A stretch of 64,000 bases of DNA from Casuarina equisetifolia (lineage: Eukaryota > Streptophyta > Magnoliopsida > Fagales > Casuarinaceae), in the NCBI GenBank assembly GCA_028551475.1, contig CM052355.1, positions 31,771,580 through 31,835,579 on the forward strand, written 5' to 3'. Position numbers and translations under genes: made by a program. Under the pieces are notes generated by a model, which saw nothing but the letters and a program-made list of their open reading frames with translations, searched no databases and was not told the DNA's origin. Of the stretch, positions 14,484-31,214 are shown piece after piece (position 1 is the stretch's first letter; each line of letters begins with the position of its first letter).

Positions 14484-15720
14484 CGTCATCAATCCCGTTT
14501 GTGGGTCTTGTTTTATCATGATACGCGTAGTTGAATAAGTTCCGAAGATCTTGGTCCAAAATGGACGAGATTTTAAAGTTACTTTTGTAATTTTAATTGG
14601 TTAGCCAAAAAAGCAAACCCCATCTAAGGAATTCTTAAAGCAAACTTTTCGTGAAGAAAAATACTGGTATCTTCCTTCCCTTTCCCTTGATGGCAACCAC
14701 CAGTTGCATATTTCAAAAGGAGTTAGTTACAAGTATGATAAAATGTGTGGAAAAAATAGGATCATTAGATAGCATATTAAAGGTCCAAGTTTTCCCTTAT
14801 TATCCTATGAATATGAATAAGTTTAGAATTTTCCTAGAAAGGTAACACCATGGGATGGTTTGGGTTAAACCATTGTAGTTAAAAAGCATGTTAAATAAAT
14901 AGTGTGAAGTTATATCTTCCACCTCTTTGCTTGTGGATGAAGATACCCATAAGAAGTGTTACCCTATGCTTAGAGTGCAAATATATGTCAAGACTCACCT
15001 GAAATTATAAAAAATTGGAAAGTAAATTATAATGAGAATAGTTATTTTACTTAATGCCTTAAAATTTTAAGTGAAATATAAGCTTGTCTTCAAATTTATA
15101 GTATGGTATCAAAGCCCAAGTTAATCTATTGCAATTTTAGTTTAACTTTAAGCCCTTAAAATATACTTGGTATGTTAAAAGCATTTGTTTCATTTCATTC
15201 AACATTGAATCTAAAGTACACTCTATGTGCAAGGAAATATTAGAAATAAAAATCTTTTGTTAAAAAGATATGATCCTTGGGTAGTATATATATATGCTTT
15301 TTAGTTAAATTATGAGACTATTTCTAATAAGAAAGAAGATAAGATAAGATTCTTTCTTAACAAATTAGAAGTCGAAGCCAAGAATGTTTATTAGTATCAA
15401 GAAGGTCTACTCTCATTTTGAAAGGTGTTCAAATGGTATTAGGAAACCTCTTCCTAAATTAAGCTTCCTTCACAATAAGCAAGTTTCATATCGGATATTA
15501 TAAAGTTTATTTATTTTTTAACTTTTAAACTTGCTTCTAAAAGTAAAAAATATCTATTATGTATAAGAAGTACAATATATCAATATATTGGTAATATACA
15601 ACGTACTAAATTTCAACATATCCATCACTTTGAACATAAAGAAATACTTATCATTGAGACGTAATTATTGATTAATAGAAATCTTTTACTCAAAATTTAG
15701 ATTTTAATACAATGTTAAGA
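14484..15720. other. 3' flank of PRX-A and spacer
   Basis: The first 200 bases match the 3' flanks of C, D and E (shared AAGATCTTGGTCCAAAATGG, then GAATTCTTAAAGCAAAC). The rest is AT-rich, decayed duplicated spacer without a supported gene. Confidence 0.6.
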
Positions 15721-17650
15721 AAAATATTTTCCCTTAAATGATGTTATTTATTTCAACCATACCCAAACAATGCTGGTTAGAGAACAACCACTTCTCCAGG
15801 TTCCCGTTGCCTAAGCATCAAGGCTCTGAAATTAAAGTTGGAGGTGCTGCTGATTCTCTTGCCGGATCAGAAACCCCTTGGAGAAACATAATATTTTGGT
15901 GGCCACGCTTTGTCTCCCTTTCTAAAATGTTAAACTACTGGCGTACATTTTATTGGGTGCTCTTTATCTTTTAGTCTTTTCTCATTCTCTTTAAGTTTCT
16001 TCCATTGTTTTGGTGTACGTTTATTCACGGTTTCTTCGAATGGTGTCCTGTCACGGCCCCTCAAACTCGACTTTTTAGACAATAGACGGTCGAATTTCAA
16101 AGAGCACAGAAAATAGAGTGACAACAATCACACCAATTTTTTCGGTATAGATTCCCCCATAATGGTTCACCACTTCTAAAATTTGTGTATCATAATCAAC
16201 CTGGAGCCTCTCTATAGCTAAGAAAATGCAAGTTGTAACTTTTGACTTTTTTAACGGCAAATGGAGTACTGAAAATGAGTATTTCAAAGAGGCCTCAGAC
16301 TTTTTGTAATGGATCAGTTGTCTTTTTTTACTAATCCTAATTTTGGCAGGTTGGTGGAGCTACTAATATTGGTGGTCTCACCAAATTTGGATTAATTTAT
16401 ATATTCTAAAGGGTTTTATCACCTTTTATATTAAAAAAATAAGAGGCCTTAGACTAATAATAACTCAATTAGGCTACTACAAATTGATGCAAGCTGCAAC
16501 TTTATTTCATTAAGCCTGTGGGAAAAGAAGTTGCGGCTAATAGGCTTGACCTGTTCATTATCATGTTGCCGGTTCTTGTTGTTTATTACATATTCCTCGA
16601 ATTCGTATGATTGAACAGTCTTATTTTCGTTTTTGAGATTTTCCTAGGTCTTTTGGCTTTCTGTATTTTGAAAAACTCTCAACACCCAACTAAATTCTTC
16701 AATGCATTATTGCATTCAATGATGTTGTCTTTAAAAATCCGTTTAAATGATTATACACTAGAATGTATGGTTTTCCTCACTAGTTTGTGGTAGAGTTTAG
16801 AAATCAAAGATTTACTAGCGTAAGTTTAACTAAACATATGTGGGGCCTTTTATGTTGTCATGCAGTTAGGAAATTCTTATAGTTGACTTATACAAAAATT
16901 AAACAGCTTTATGTATAAAGAAAATAATAAGTCACTTTATAACAATATAAGATGCACATTAAATTTTTACACGCTCTTTCAAGTTGAGCATAAAATATTT
17001 AATTCACTAGTAAAAATGTACTTCACCTTATGTTAGAAAGTCAAAGTTGTCCTTAAATTTCACTCACCACCTTAAAATCTTTATCGGGTTTCAGCAGGCA
17101 CATTGAACAATTCCACTTTGTACATCTTTCTATACATCCTAATAATACCTTGATCTTTTAGCACGTTCTCGGTGGTCTCTTTAGAACTAGTAGTTAGACT
17201 TAGAGAGTAACGAGTATTTGGATCAGCTTTGTGCTTGAATTTTGTACGTAAAGACTTTTCTTTGTATTCTTACTGTCACATCATAATTTCAAACTTTAGT
17301 TTTGAAAATTTGAAGAAATCATGTCATTATGAAACATATGTAATGAAATGGCTCATTTAAATCTCACATCATCTAAAATATTACTTAGAAATATCTTTTT
17401 ATAAGAAGAAAATGTGCTTCTATCCTTTAAGTTGATTTCTAGATAAGAATAAACTTCTTAATATGGTACTAAATGTCAAATTTAAGTATAAGATTCTCTC
17501 ATTTGTAGACAAAAATTGTTATGAAAAGTTTTTTTTCAACTGTAGAAATCCTATTAAGACTTTCTAATAGTAGTCTTCTCTTTCGATGCAATAGACTTTC
17601 GCCTTTCAAACAAGAGAACACGGTTTTTCGCACTTGGACAACATGAAGAT
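15721..17650 (+). repeat. Duplicated upstream block, copy B (shortened)
   Basis: Matches the copy at 7915 from near its GCATTTGGACCATA mark onward (AACCATACCCAAACAATGCTGG here) and includes the CCCCTTGGAGAAACATA segment and the TCAAACT..ACTTTTTAGA segment. It is shorter than copies A, E and F: the AAGATTGTCC part is largely missing and only scraps remain near 17085-17300. No coding content. Confidence 0.65.
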
Positions 17651-17961
17651 TACCTCAAAGATTAAATACATTGGAGGTTTGTCCCACGTGCACTAATGGA
17701 AAATTCATCCTTTCTCTGTTGCAAGTCAAATGCATGCACTTTGTCTTGGTTTATTCATCCTTTCCCTGTTACAAGTCAAATGCATGTTACAAATCGTGTT
17801 ACAGTGTCAACTTGCCACTCGCATATTCCCAAAAAAAGATTAAAATATTGGATTGATTAACAAGGGAGAATATGACAAAATTAACACGGGATGGAATCTT
17901 TTTGTTTTCTATTAGAATGGTTTGAGAAATCGAGTATTATATTTGGATTGTCAGAAATCAC

Positions 17962-18063
17962 ATGCAAAACCACGTTTAAGCAGCCAAGTTTGAAATTTCT
18001 GCTCCCGGAGAAAGAATCTCTCCGCCAATGTCCTTCTCCAGGCACCTTTTTTCGTCTATAAAA
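17962..18063 (+). promoter_or_regulatory. PRX-B proximal promoter: conserved module and TATA box
   Basis: Conserved block with GCAAAACCACGTTTAAGCAG (17963-17982; one CG to CA change against copy A), then TATAAAA at 18057-18063, 83 bases before the ATG. Confidence 0.8.
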
Positions 18064-18139
18064 GGCGTAAACTCCATCGGAGATGCACTTAAAACACTTA
18101 ACAAGAAGCTTTCAGCACTTTATTCCAGGATCTTCACTA

Positions 18140-19875
<1,736 letters not shown>

Positions 19876-19879
19876 CGTG

Positions 19880-20445
19880 GTCCATCCTACACCAGCCCAA
19901 GCCCAAATTGACGAGGTTCATCCTACACCAGTATAAGCTCAAACGCCCAATAGTAATGCACTTAAGGAGATATGTCTCGCCACAATAATTACAGTTGATT
20001 TTCAAGGAGTCTTTGCCATTCACAACAAAGAGTATTGATTACTTTGACTAGCTTGGGAACCTATAGAGCTTTTATGATGTATTGATTACTTTGATTATCT
20101 TGGAAACTTATGAAACTTTTATGATGTAATTACTTGTCTTTGACTAGCCTCTTGGAAATAGGAGAATCTCTCATATAAGTAGCCATCCTTTTATATAATA
20201 AAGTAGTTCATGAGTTTGAGATTAGGTAAAAAGCTTTTACTTTCTTGTAAAGTTCTATATTTCTTTGCCTTGTTTCGAGAGTGGTGAATGTTCTTACTTT
20301 GTATTTCTCTGGGACTACTTCCCAATAGAGTGGTGAGTGTTTATTCTTGAATTTTAAGGTGGTGAGTAATCTATATCCTTAGTTTCCACAGATAATTTTA
20401 TCTGTTTATTTTCCTTATCTTCGTCTGGTATCATAAACTGATGTT
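19880..20445 (+). mobile_element. LTR-like insertion next to the PRX-B stop codon
   Basis: Compared with A, C, D and E, similarity breaks within a few bases after the PRX-B stop and resumes at GGTTCTGATAC (about 20450). The intervening roughly 570 bases contain a TATA-like stretch with polyadenylation-like signals (ATATAAGTAG.., TATAATAAAG) and end in TCTGGTATCATAAAC, which resembles the primer-binding site beside the LTR of copia-type elements (TGGTATCAGAGC). Inside are two 47-48-base direct repeats (about 20033-20079 and 20080-20126, each starting ATTGATTACTTTGA). No coding region. Solo LTR or short non-autonomous LTR fragment is my best reading; target duplications were not found. Confidence 0.45.
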
Positions 20446-21911
20446 TTTTTGGTTCTGATACATGTGGTTGAATAATTGCCAAGGATGGAAGAGTTTTAAG
20501 TATTATTTTCATAATTGTAGTGTTCAGCTGAAGGGCAAACTGCGTGTAAGGAATTGTTAAAGCAAACTATCAATTGTTTTTGTAAAGAAGGAAAATTGTA
20601 TCTTTATTCCCTTTCCCTAGATGACAATCACCAATTGTAAATTTTGCAAGGGTTAGTAACAAATATGATATGAAATGTTCGAGAAGAAATGTCTCATGTT
20701 GAAAAAATATAGTTTTTATTCGGTAACCTAAGTGCTCTTTTAACACTCCCATAGATAAAATAAGCTTATAATCCACGTAAAAAGAAAAGAAAAGAAAAAA
20801 CAACATTAGATGGTTTGGGATGGACCATTGTGGTTAGATGACATACTAAATAAATGATGTGGAATTGTTATTTCACATTGATAATTAATCTACTAAAAAG
20901 TATGTTCTATATTTTGCCTTTTCATTTGTGGAAGAAGATTCTTGTGGAAAATATTGTCCTACACTTGGAACAAAAATGTGCATTAAATCCTACATAAGAA
21001 ACACAAAAACTTGAAAAGTGGTTTATAAAACAAGGCACCTTTATTCTTTTAGAGTTTTATATTAAATATAAGTCATTTTACATAATTTATAACTTGGTAT
21101 TAGAGTCCAAAATAATTTATTAACACTTTCATTAAATTTTAAGCCTTTACAAATATACTTAGTGTGTGAAAAGTATCAATTTCACCCCATTCAACTTTGA
21201 GTCCAAAATATGCTCAACATATGAAGGAATGTTGGGAATGAAAGTCTTATAATGGAAAGATACAATCCTTAGGTATGATTTAAATATCAAAATATTTCTC
21301 CAACTTGTAAGCTAATTTTTAGGTTGGATTATAAACCTATTTCTAATAAGAAGGAATACACAAAATTTTGTCTAATAGTAAGCTAGAACTCAAACCCAAG
21401 AGTTTCTTGGTATCGATGTGGTTTACTCTCCTTTTGAAGAGTGTTCTAATGGCAATAGTAAAGCCTACCTAATTTAATCTTCCTTCACAATAAGCAAGTT
21501 TTGTATTAGATATCATAATCTATAATTATCTTTTTAACGTGATATTAAAATAAGTTTTTAAGTGAGTGACTCCTTTATTAATAAATTAAATATTTTATAC
21601 TTAAGATGTGAGAACGTATTGAACTTTAGTGTGTATATTATGTTGTCCATAAATTGATATTCACTTTTCTAATAAATTGGTTTTATGGGGAAAAGAGAGC
21701 TTCCTAGTAATATAACAACATAAAAGCTTGGTCAATTTTTTGACGAAAAGTTTGCTTTAAGAATTCCTTACATGGGGTTTGCCTTTTTGGCTAAACAATT
21801 ACAATTACAAAAATAACTTTAAAATCTCGTCCATTTTGGACCAAGATCTTTGGAACTTATTCAAACACACGTATCATGATCAAACTAGAACCATAAACAT
21901 GTTTGATGGCA
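20446..21911. other. Spacer between convergent PRX-B and PRX-C
   Basis: The left part matches the 3' flank of D and E (GTGTAAGGAATTGTTAAAGC; ATGACAATCACCAATTGTAA). The right end, read on minus, is the 3' flank of PRX-C (AAGATCTTTGGAAC reversed; GAATTCCTTACATGGGG). No gene. Confidence 0.65.
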
Positions 21912-23135
<1,224 letters not shown>

Positions 23136-23211
23136 GAGTGAAGATCCTGGAATGGAGTTCTGAAAGCTTCTTGTTTAGTGGTTTGAGTGCATCTGCCATA
23201 GAGTTAACGCC

Positions 23212-23320
23212 TTTTATAGCCAAATAGAAATGACTGGAGAAAGACAGTGGTGGAGAGATTCTTTGCCCGTGAGAAGGAATTTCAAACTTGGCTGCTTAAA
23301 CGCGGTTTTCCATGGGTGTT
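23212..23320 (-). promoter_or_regulatory. PRX-C proximal promoter: TATA box and conserved module
   Basis: On minus, TATAAAA at 23218-23212, 83 bases before the ATG. The conserved module (reverse complement of CTTGGCTGCTTAAACGCG) lies at 23287-23304 within the 23278-23320 block. Confidence 0.8.
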
Positions 23321-23417
23321 TACTTCCATGATCGGAGGAAAAAAACAACGAGAGAAGATCTGTAAGAGCAGAAAGAAAGTCTTCGATTGGGTGGAATCAA
23401 CTTTTATCGACTAATGC

Positions 23418-23507
23418 ATGCAAAAATACAAAAATGATTGCTGGACGGCAAACGTGGAGAAGATGCAAAAATACAAAAATGATTGCTGGACAGCAAACGT
23501 GGAGGAG
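23418..23507. repeat. 45-base tandem duplication upstream of PRX-C
   Basis: Two adjacent 45-base copies (23418-23462 and 23463-23507) starting ATGCAAAAATACAAAAATGA and differing at two positions by eye. The other peroxidase copies have one version of this segment. It lies about 280-370 bases upstream of the PRX-C ATG. Confidence 0.95.
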
Positions 23508-23508
23508 A

Positions 23509-26500
23509 CTTTTGGGAAGCATCGGCATCCACTCGCACACCCCCATCCACCCACGCCCTCATCCACATCCACCTCTATCTTTCTGAACGGTCCCCACTCT
23601 GGCCTTTGTGGCTATATTTTTGTTTTTTTCTGTTTTTTGTTTTTGCTTCGTGAGTCTTTCCATCGTGCTGTTTAGAATGAAAGGAACGATAAAAAAAAAT
23701 ATGCATTCTGTATATATAACTCCTTGGAGCTATTAAAAAGTCTTGAGTATAATAAGTTTCATTATGTTACAAAGATTTCAATTGCTGAAAACTTGTTTAT
23801 TTAGCAAGCTTAGAAGTCTGAGGAGATCATTTTTTATATAATGTAATGTTGTAAAGGTCTTTCCATAGTGTTATGTCCCTAACCATCTTACTCTAATGTA
23901 TTGCATAGACAAACTTTTGCTTATGGGGGGAAAAAAATTCATTCCAATGAATGTTAGTCAAATGGGTCCGCTGAGTGCACGATCTCTTGCACTATTGTAA
24001 TGGAAAATAAAATGCTTCCTTCTCGTGCCCCGCGCCACCCACCCCCCGGGGCCTTTTATAATCTCATGTTTCTGCTCATTGCTAAACTCTATTGGCCAAT
24101 TTGAAACGAACCATCACCGACATGAATTCATCACGGGGAAAAAGCTAGCTTTTTTTTTCTTTAATCAAAAAAGGGTAGGTGTTAAGAACATGGAGGGAGA
24201 TGAAACAATTTTCTCTGTACGCAACAAATGCTAAAGCGAAAGATACAATAATCAAACATCATGAGAGAACGAAGCAACGAGGAAACAAGACGAGATTAGA
24301 ATGTCACGATAAAAAATAAATAAATCAAAAGACAAGAAAGAATGATGAGGTAAAAGCAACTTTGAATGAGGACGTTGCATTACAATTAATAGAAGCCGAA
24401 AGTGGTGAGAATGAGACTCTAACGTGCCTCTTCCTTGTGCTGAGTTGATTGGTTGAGGTTTCGGTCCTACTTGATATGACCCATTTGTTTTATCCATATA
24501 CCATGGCAAAGTGCCTGAATTTTACTTGTGAAAGAGAAGGGATGAATCTTCCATTAATGTATGTGGGACCACCAATAACGTGCTAAAAGATCAAGGTATG
24601 ATTAAGATGTATACAAAGATATGCCAAGTAGAATTGTTCCTGTTTCAGAAGATAAAAGTCAGCGAGTCGATGTGCCGGCTGGACGCCGATCAGGGTCAAG
24701 AAAACCTTGAGCTATTCTAGGTGTTTAGGGGCTTCGCAAACGCTCTTGATTTGCCTGCTCTTTGACCTGATCACCGGCTTTTGCATGTTATCATTGAAGT
24801 TGCTTCACGCCACCACCCTTGTCTTCTGTCGCTTCACGTTTTTGGACAATCTTAGAATTCTTTTTTGAGTATTTTGATCTTGTATGGGTTCAAATTTGGT
24901 AGTTTATATTATTATTATGTTGATTAGTGTGTTTGTTATGTATAGATATGTTCACCTCTCTTGCAAGCTAAATTTAAAGAAGAAATTGACTTTTTAACAT
25001 GAAATCAAAACAAGGTTTTAGGTGAAATATTCTTTTACTTGTGGATTAGGTATTTTATGCTTAAGATGTGAGAGTGTGTTAAAACCTAGCGTGTGAAAGA
25101 CCCAAATTTATCTCTCTTCAAGATGACTCATTGAGGAAAGTGGTTTTTTAAACTAATAAGTCACATTATAAGAATTCTTCTCTTAAATATTGACTCTTTT
25201 AATGAATATTTTCATAGTTCATAATTGGACCTTTTACCAACAAGGGACTAGTCTATTTTTAAGATTGAGTTAGATCATAGAGATAAAAGATTAATTTTGA
25301 TATTATGTAAAATGTCTAGGCCCAACTTCTTTAGAAGGCCCACATGCATTATCGTATAATGTCAATAAACTAGCTTATTATATTCTTTTATATATGAAGG
25401 TGTTCACTTTTTTATTTTTTATTTTTATAAATATGTGAATTAATTTATTAAAAAATAAGAAATATAAAAATTTAGAGGCATATCCCAGCTGTACAATTTT
25501 ATCTAAGAAAAAATTGAGTTTAGAATCTTTTAGTTATGACACAACAAAATATTTGTCTAAAAAAGTTTAATAATCATAAATAGAGATGTTCTCTCATATA
25601 TTACTTTATTGATTCTAGCTACTAAAATTAGTATTTCAACAACCTTATTCTAAAAGTATTTACAATTTTATTTAAACCATACACAATAAATATATGTTAA
25701 GAAAGAAAGTTTAAGAAATTTTGTAACTAAATCTTTTTTCTTAATTGCTTTAACCATCCATTGAAAATGTTCATTTCTTTAATAAGTTGGTTTTAAGAGA
25801 AAACATGACTTCTTAACATACAACAAAATATGTTTAGCTAACTTACATTAGTTAGTCTTTAATTTCTAAAACTCCACTACAAACTAGTGACTTGTAAAAT
25901 AACACTATGTTTGTTGTACTTCTCAACGAGAGAGCAAATTATATATTCTAGTCTGTAATCATTTATCTGAATTTTTAAAGACAAAATCATTGAATGAATG
26001 AGTAGAAGAAGTCAATTGGGTGTTGAGACTTTTTCGGATCACAAAAGGCAAAAAGTCTTAGAAATATCTCTAAAACGTATATAAAACAGCTCAATAATAC
26101 CAATCCCACAGAACATTCAATGAACAGAATGACCAACGACGTGACAATGAATAGATCAGTTTTTTTTTTTCCCACTGGCTTCATAGAATAATGTTGCAGC
26201 TTGCATTTTCTTAGCTATAGAGGGGCTTCAAGTGTGAAAATCAAGTGTGTAACCTCTAAAAAGTTGAGTTTGAGGGGCCGTTACAGGACACCATTCGAAG
26301 AAACCAAGGATAAACAATGATCTTCCTACAGTAGGACGAGACAATTTGAATCACAATCAATTTTTTCTTATTTTAGAAAGGGACACAAATTGTGGCCCCT
26401 GAAAGTATTATGTTTCGCCATGGAGTTTCCTAGTCGGCAGAAGAATCAGTCGCATCTTCAACTTCAATTTTAAAGTCTTGCTGCGCAAGCAATGGGAAGC

Positions 26501-26660
26501 AGGAGAAGTTGTTGTCCTCTAACTAATATTGCTTGGGTATGGTCCAAATGCTGAACGTTATTAATAGATGTCAACATAGACTAATCCCGTCTTGATCTTT
26601 GTAGTAAGGACGGAGCACATCGACTAAAAGCTAGGCAATGTTTAGTTTAGTTATACAAAA
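23509..26660 (-). repeat. Duplicated upstream block, copy C (inverted)
   Basis: Read on minus, this carries the same marks as copy A in the same order: start near 26655 (CTAAACTAAACATTGCCTAG), CAGCATTTGGACCATACCC near 26560-26530, the AAGATTGTCCAAAAACGTGAAG segment near 24860-24835, then the promoter. It shows that the inverted unit includes the whole upstream flank and not only the gene. About 25300-25800 is extra AT-rich DNA. No gene. Confidence 0.7.
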
Positions 26661-28247
26661 GACATGAATTAGAGTCTTAGATAATCCTTAATGTTAAAAT
26701 CCAACATGCCTTTTATTAATTGTTAATCTAACAGTTTATAATGTTTTCTTTACATGTGAAAGTGTTCCCTTCTATATTGGTTTTACTCTAAAATATGATC
26801 TTTCTATACTATATTAAAATCCAAATTTTTAGTGAGAAAACCTATTACTCATGAACTGTCTCAATAAAAAGTATTTCCTTATATTTAAGATTAAACGTAT
26901 ATTGAAATTTAGTATAAGTCTTACATTACCACTATATAAACATATATATATATATATATAGAAATATTCTTTACTCTTAGAAGTTAGTTTCAAGGCAAAA
27001 AAATTTCTCATTAAATTCAACTCGTAAGAAAGTTGACAACACATGCGTTCTCACACTAAAAAATTAACTTCAAGAACAAATAACATATCATTGAAATCAA
27101 GTAATGACTCAAAAGTGGCATCTCCAATAAGCTATTTCAAAGATTACAATATACTTACAATGTGTAGTACTATGTCAACCTAAGCGAAAGCATAATAAGC
27201 ACTGAATTACGTGGTGCTTATTGGTTTTAAACTAGACAACACAGTTTTTCCCTCTTGAACAACTTGAACATGAGCTCAAAGATAAAAAAAATATTAGAGC
27301 AGTTTGTCCCTCATGCCTTAATGGAAGATTCATCCCTTCTTTTTTACAAGTAAAACGCACGCACGTTGTCTTGATGTATGGATAAAACAAATGGCTCCTA
27401 TCAACTAGGACCGACACCTCAACCACTCAAGCATAAGGAGGACGCAAGCAAGAGTCTCATGCTCGCCACTTTCGGCTTCTAATAATTATAATGCAACGTT
27501 CTCATTCAAAGTTGCATTTACCTAATCATTCTAATCTCCTCTTGTTTCATCGTCGTTTCCTTCTTTCATGATGTGTGATTATTTTATCTTTGTTTTAGCT
27601 TTTGTTGATTACAGAGGAAATTCTTTCATGTCCTTCCTTGTTCTTAACACTTTCCGTTTTTTATTAGAGAAAAGAAAGCTAATTTTTTCCTCCCGATGAA
27701 GTCATGTTGGCGATGGGATCATTGCATGTTGCCCAATAGAGTTTCGCAATGAACAGAAATTTGAAATTTTAAAGGGGGGAAATCAGCAAAAGACGAAAGT
27801 TTTTATTTATTTTTTTTTTTATTTATTTATTTTATGAATATATGAATTTATTCTTTTAAGAATAAGAGAATATACAAACATATAGACATATTTCAATATT
27901 ACGATACAAAAGTTTTTTATTTTCTAATAAAATGGTGGTAGAGATCGTTCATTCAGCGGACCCATTCTGATAAACATGCCTTAGAGCGATTCGTGAAGCA
28001 AAAAACCAAAAATACAAACATGAACGCTTGAGTGGGGACTGTTCAAAAAGATAAAGGCGGATTTTGGATGTGGGTGTGGATACGAATGCTTCCCAATAGT
28101 CTCCTCCACGTTTACTGGCCAGCAATCATTTTGTATTTTTGCATGCATTCGTCCATAAAAGTTGACTTCTCCCAATCGAAGACTTTCTGTCTGCTTTTAC
28201 AGATCGGATCTCGTTGTTTTTGTTCCTATCATGGAAGTAAACCCCCC
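26661..28247 (+). other. Distal upstream region of PRX-D
   Basis: Head-to-head spacer. From about 27050 it matches the PRX-A region on either side of the LINE (10640 and 11715 onward) and holds the empty site for that LINE. A (TA)n run lies at 26944-26960. The first 400 bases are AT-rich and not assigned. No gene. Confidence 0.6.
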
Positions 28248-28356
28248 ATGCAAAACCGCGTTAGCAGCCAAGTTTGAAATTCTTCACAGAACACACAAAG
28301 AAAGAATCTTCTCCCCGCGACTGTCCCTCACCAGGCACTTGCTCTTGGCTATAAAA
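28248..28356 (+). promoter_or_regulatory. PRX-D proximal promoter: conserved module and TATA box
   Basis: Conserved block with CCGCGTTAGCAGCCAAGTTT (28256-28275), which lacks two bases found in the A/C/E version (GTTTAAGC). TATAAAA at 28350-28356, 83 bases before the ATG. Confidence 0.8.
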
Positions 28357-28432
28357 GGCGTAAACTCCATCGGAGATGCACTCAAACCACTACGAAAGAA
28401 GCTTTCAGAGCTCCATTCCAGGATCTTCACTC

Positions 28433-29613
<1,181 letters not shown>

Positions 29614-31214
29614 TGCCACCAATCGTTTTCATGGTTCTGATTAATCATGATACGTATGTTTGAATAAGTTGCAAAGATCTTGGTCCAAAATGGGCGAGAT
29701 TTGAGTATTATTTTCATAATTGTAATTGTTCAGTCAAAAAGGAAAACCCCGTGTATGGAATTCTTAAAGCAAACGGTCAATTTTCTCATAAAGAAGACTT
29801 GCTATCTTACTTCCCTTTCACTACGTGACAGTCACCAGTTGTAGATTTCAAAATGGTTCGTGCTGGACACAAGTCTGACGTTAGAAAAATATGATCTTTG
29901 GATAATATCTTAAGAGCCTATGTTCTCTCTTAATACTCTTATAAATGTGGATAAGTTCAAAATTTACATAAAAGTCAATATTGTGATATATTAGATTATT
30001 GTAATGAAATGACCTGTTAAATAAATAGTATAGAACTATTGTCTCACATTCGATTGAAAATTTATATTTTATCTTTCACCTCTTCACTTGTTGACAAAGA
30101 TTCTCATAAAATGTGTCATCTTACTTGAAGTGGAGAGATGTGTTAAGTTTCACATGAGAAATATAAAAACCTAAAAAATAGTTTGTAAAAAGATGGATTC
30201 CTTCATTCAATGTCTTAAGATTTTAAATTGAATATAAGTTTTTTTTCCATAATTTATTAGGTAATATCAAAGTCCATATTCATCCACTACTACTCCTTTC
30301 AACAATAAGCCCTTAAAAATATGCTTAGTGTGTGAGGAGCATTAATTTCACATGATTCATCTTTAAACCCAAGGTAAATGCTCAATATGTAGGGGAATGT
30401 TAGCAACAAATGTGTCAAATTGAAAAAAATACAATTCTTATATAGTATTTAAATATAAAATATATTTTTTAAACTTATAAGCTAACTTTTAAGTTAGACT
30501 ATAAACTTATTTCTAATAAGAAGGAAGATAATATTTTGTCTAATGACAAATTAGAATTCAAACCTAAGAGTTCCTTGGTATCAATGAGGTCTACGCTTGT
30601 TTTGAATAGTGTTCTAATGGCAATAGTAAACCCCTTCCTAATTTAAGCTTACTTCATAATGAGCAAGTTTTTTTTTATTAGATATCATAATGTTTTTTTT
30701 TCCTTTTAAACCAACTTTTAGGATTATAAAATATCTATACATACAAGAAGTATAATACAATAATTTTTATTATTATTTATGAATATGTAAGTTTATTCAT
30801 CTAAAAATAAGATAATACAAATCCTTATAGACATATTCTCATATTAAAATTTATTTAAGAAAAAATCAAATTAAGAATTTTGTAACTATGACACAACAAA
30901 ATATTGTTATGACAAGATTTAATATTATTAAATAGAAAAGTTTTCTCACTTACTATAATATAATATAATATTAATATAGTAGTAATATAAGACATATAGT
31001 GGGTTTTAGCTTGTCTATCATCCCAGACATGAGGAAATACTTTTCTTTGGTATAGTTTATGAATAATAGGTTCTCTTACTCAAAATTTGGATTTTACTAT
31101 AATGTTAGAGAGTTTATATTTTCATTTAAAACCAACTTAGGGGAGAACACTTTCACATATTAAAAGACATAATAAACTATTATATTAAAAAAATAAAATA
31201 CATATTGGATTTTA
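29614..31214. other. 3' flank of PRX-D and spacer
   Basis: Closely matches the 3' flank of PRX-E (35933 onward), including the AAGATCTTGGTCCAAAATGG segment and, near 30045-30070, the sequence into which a LINE has inserted in the E flank. Otherwise AT-rich; no gene. Confidence 0.65.

Noticed and set aside
23418-23507. A CRISPR-like array
   Set aside because: There are only two adjacent copies without spacers, in a plant promoter; it is a plain tandem duplication.
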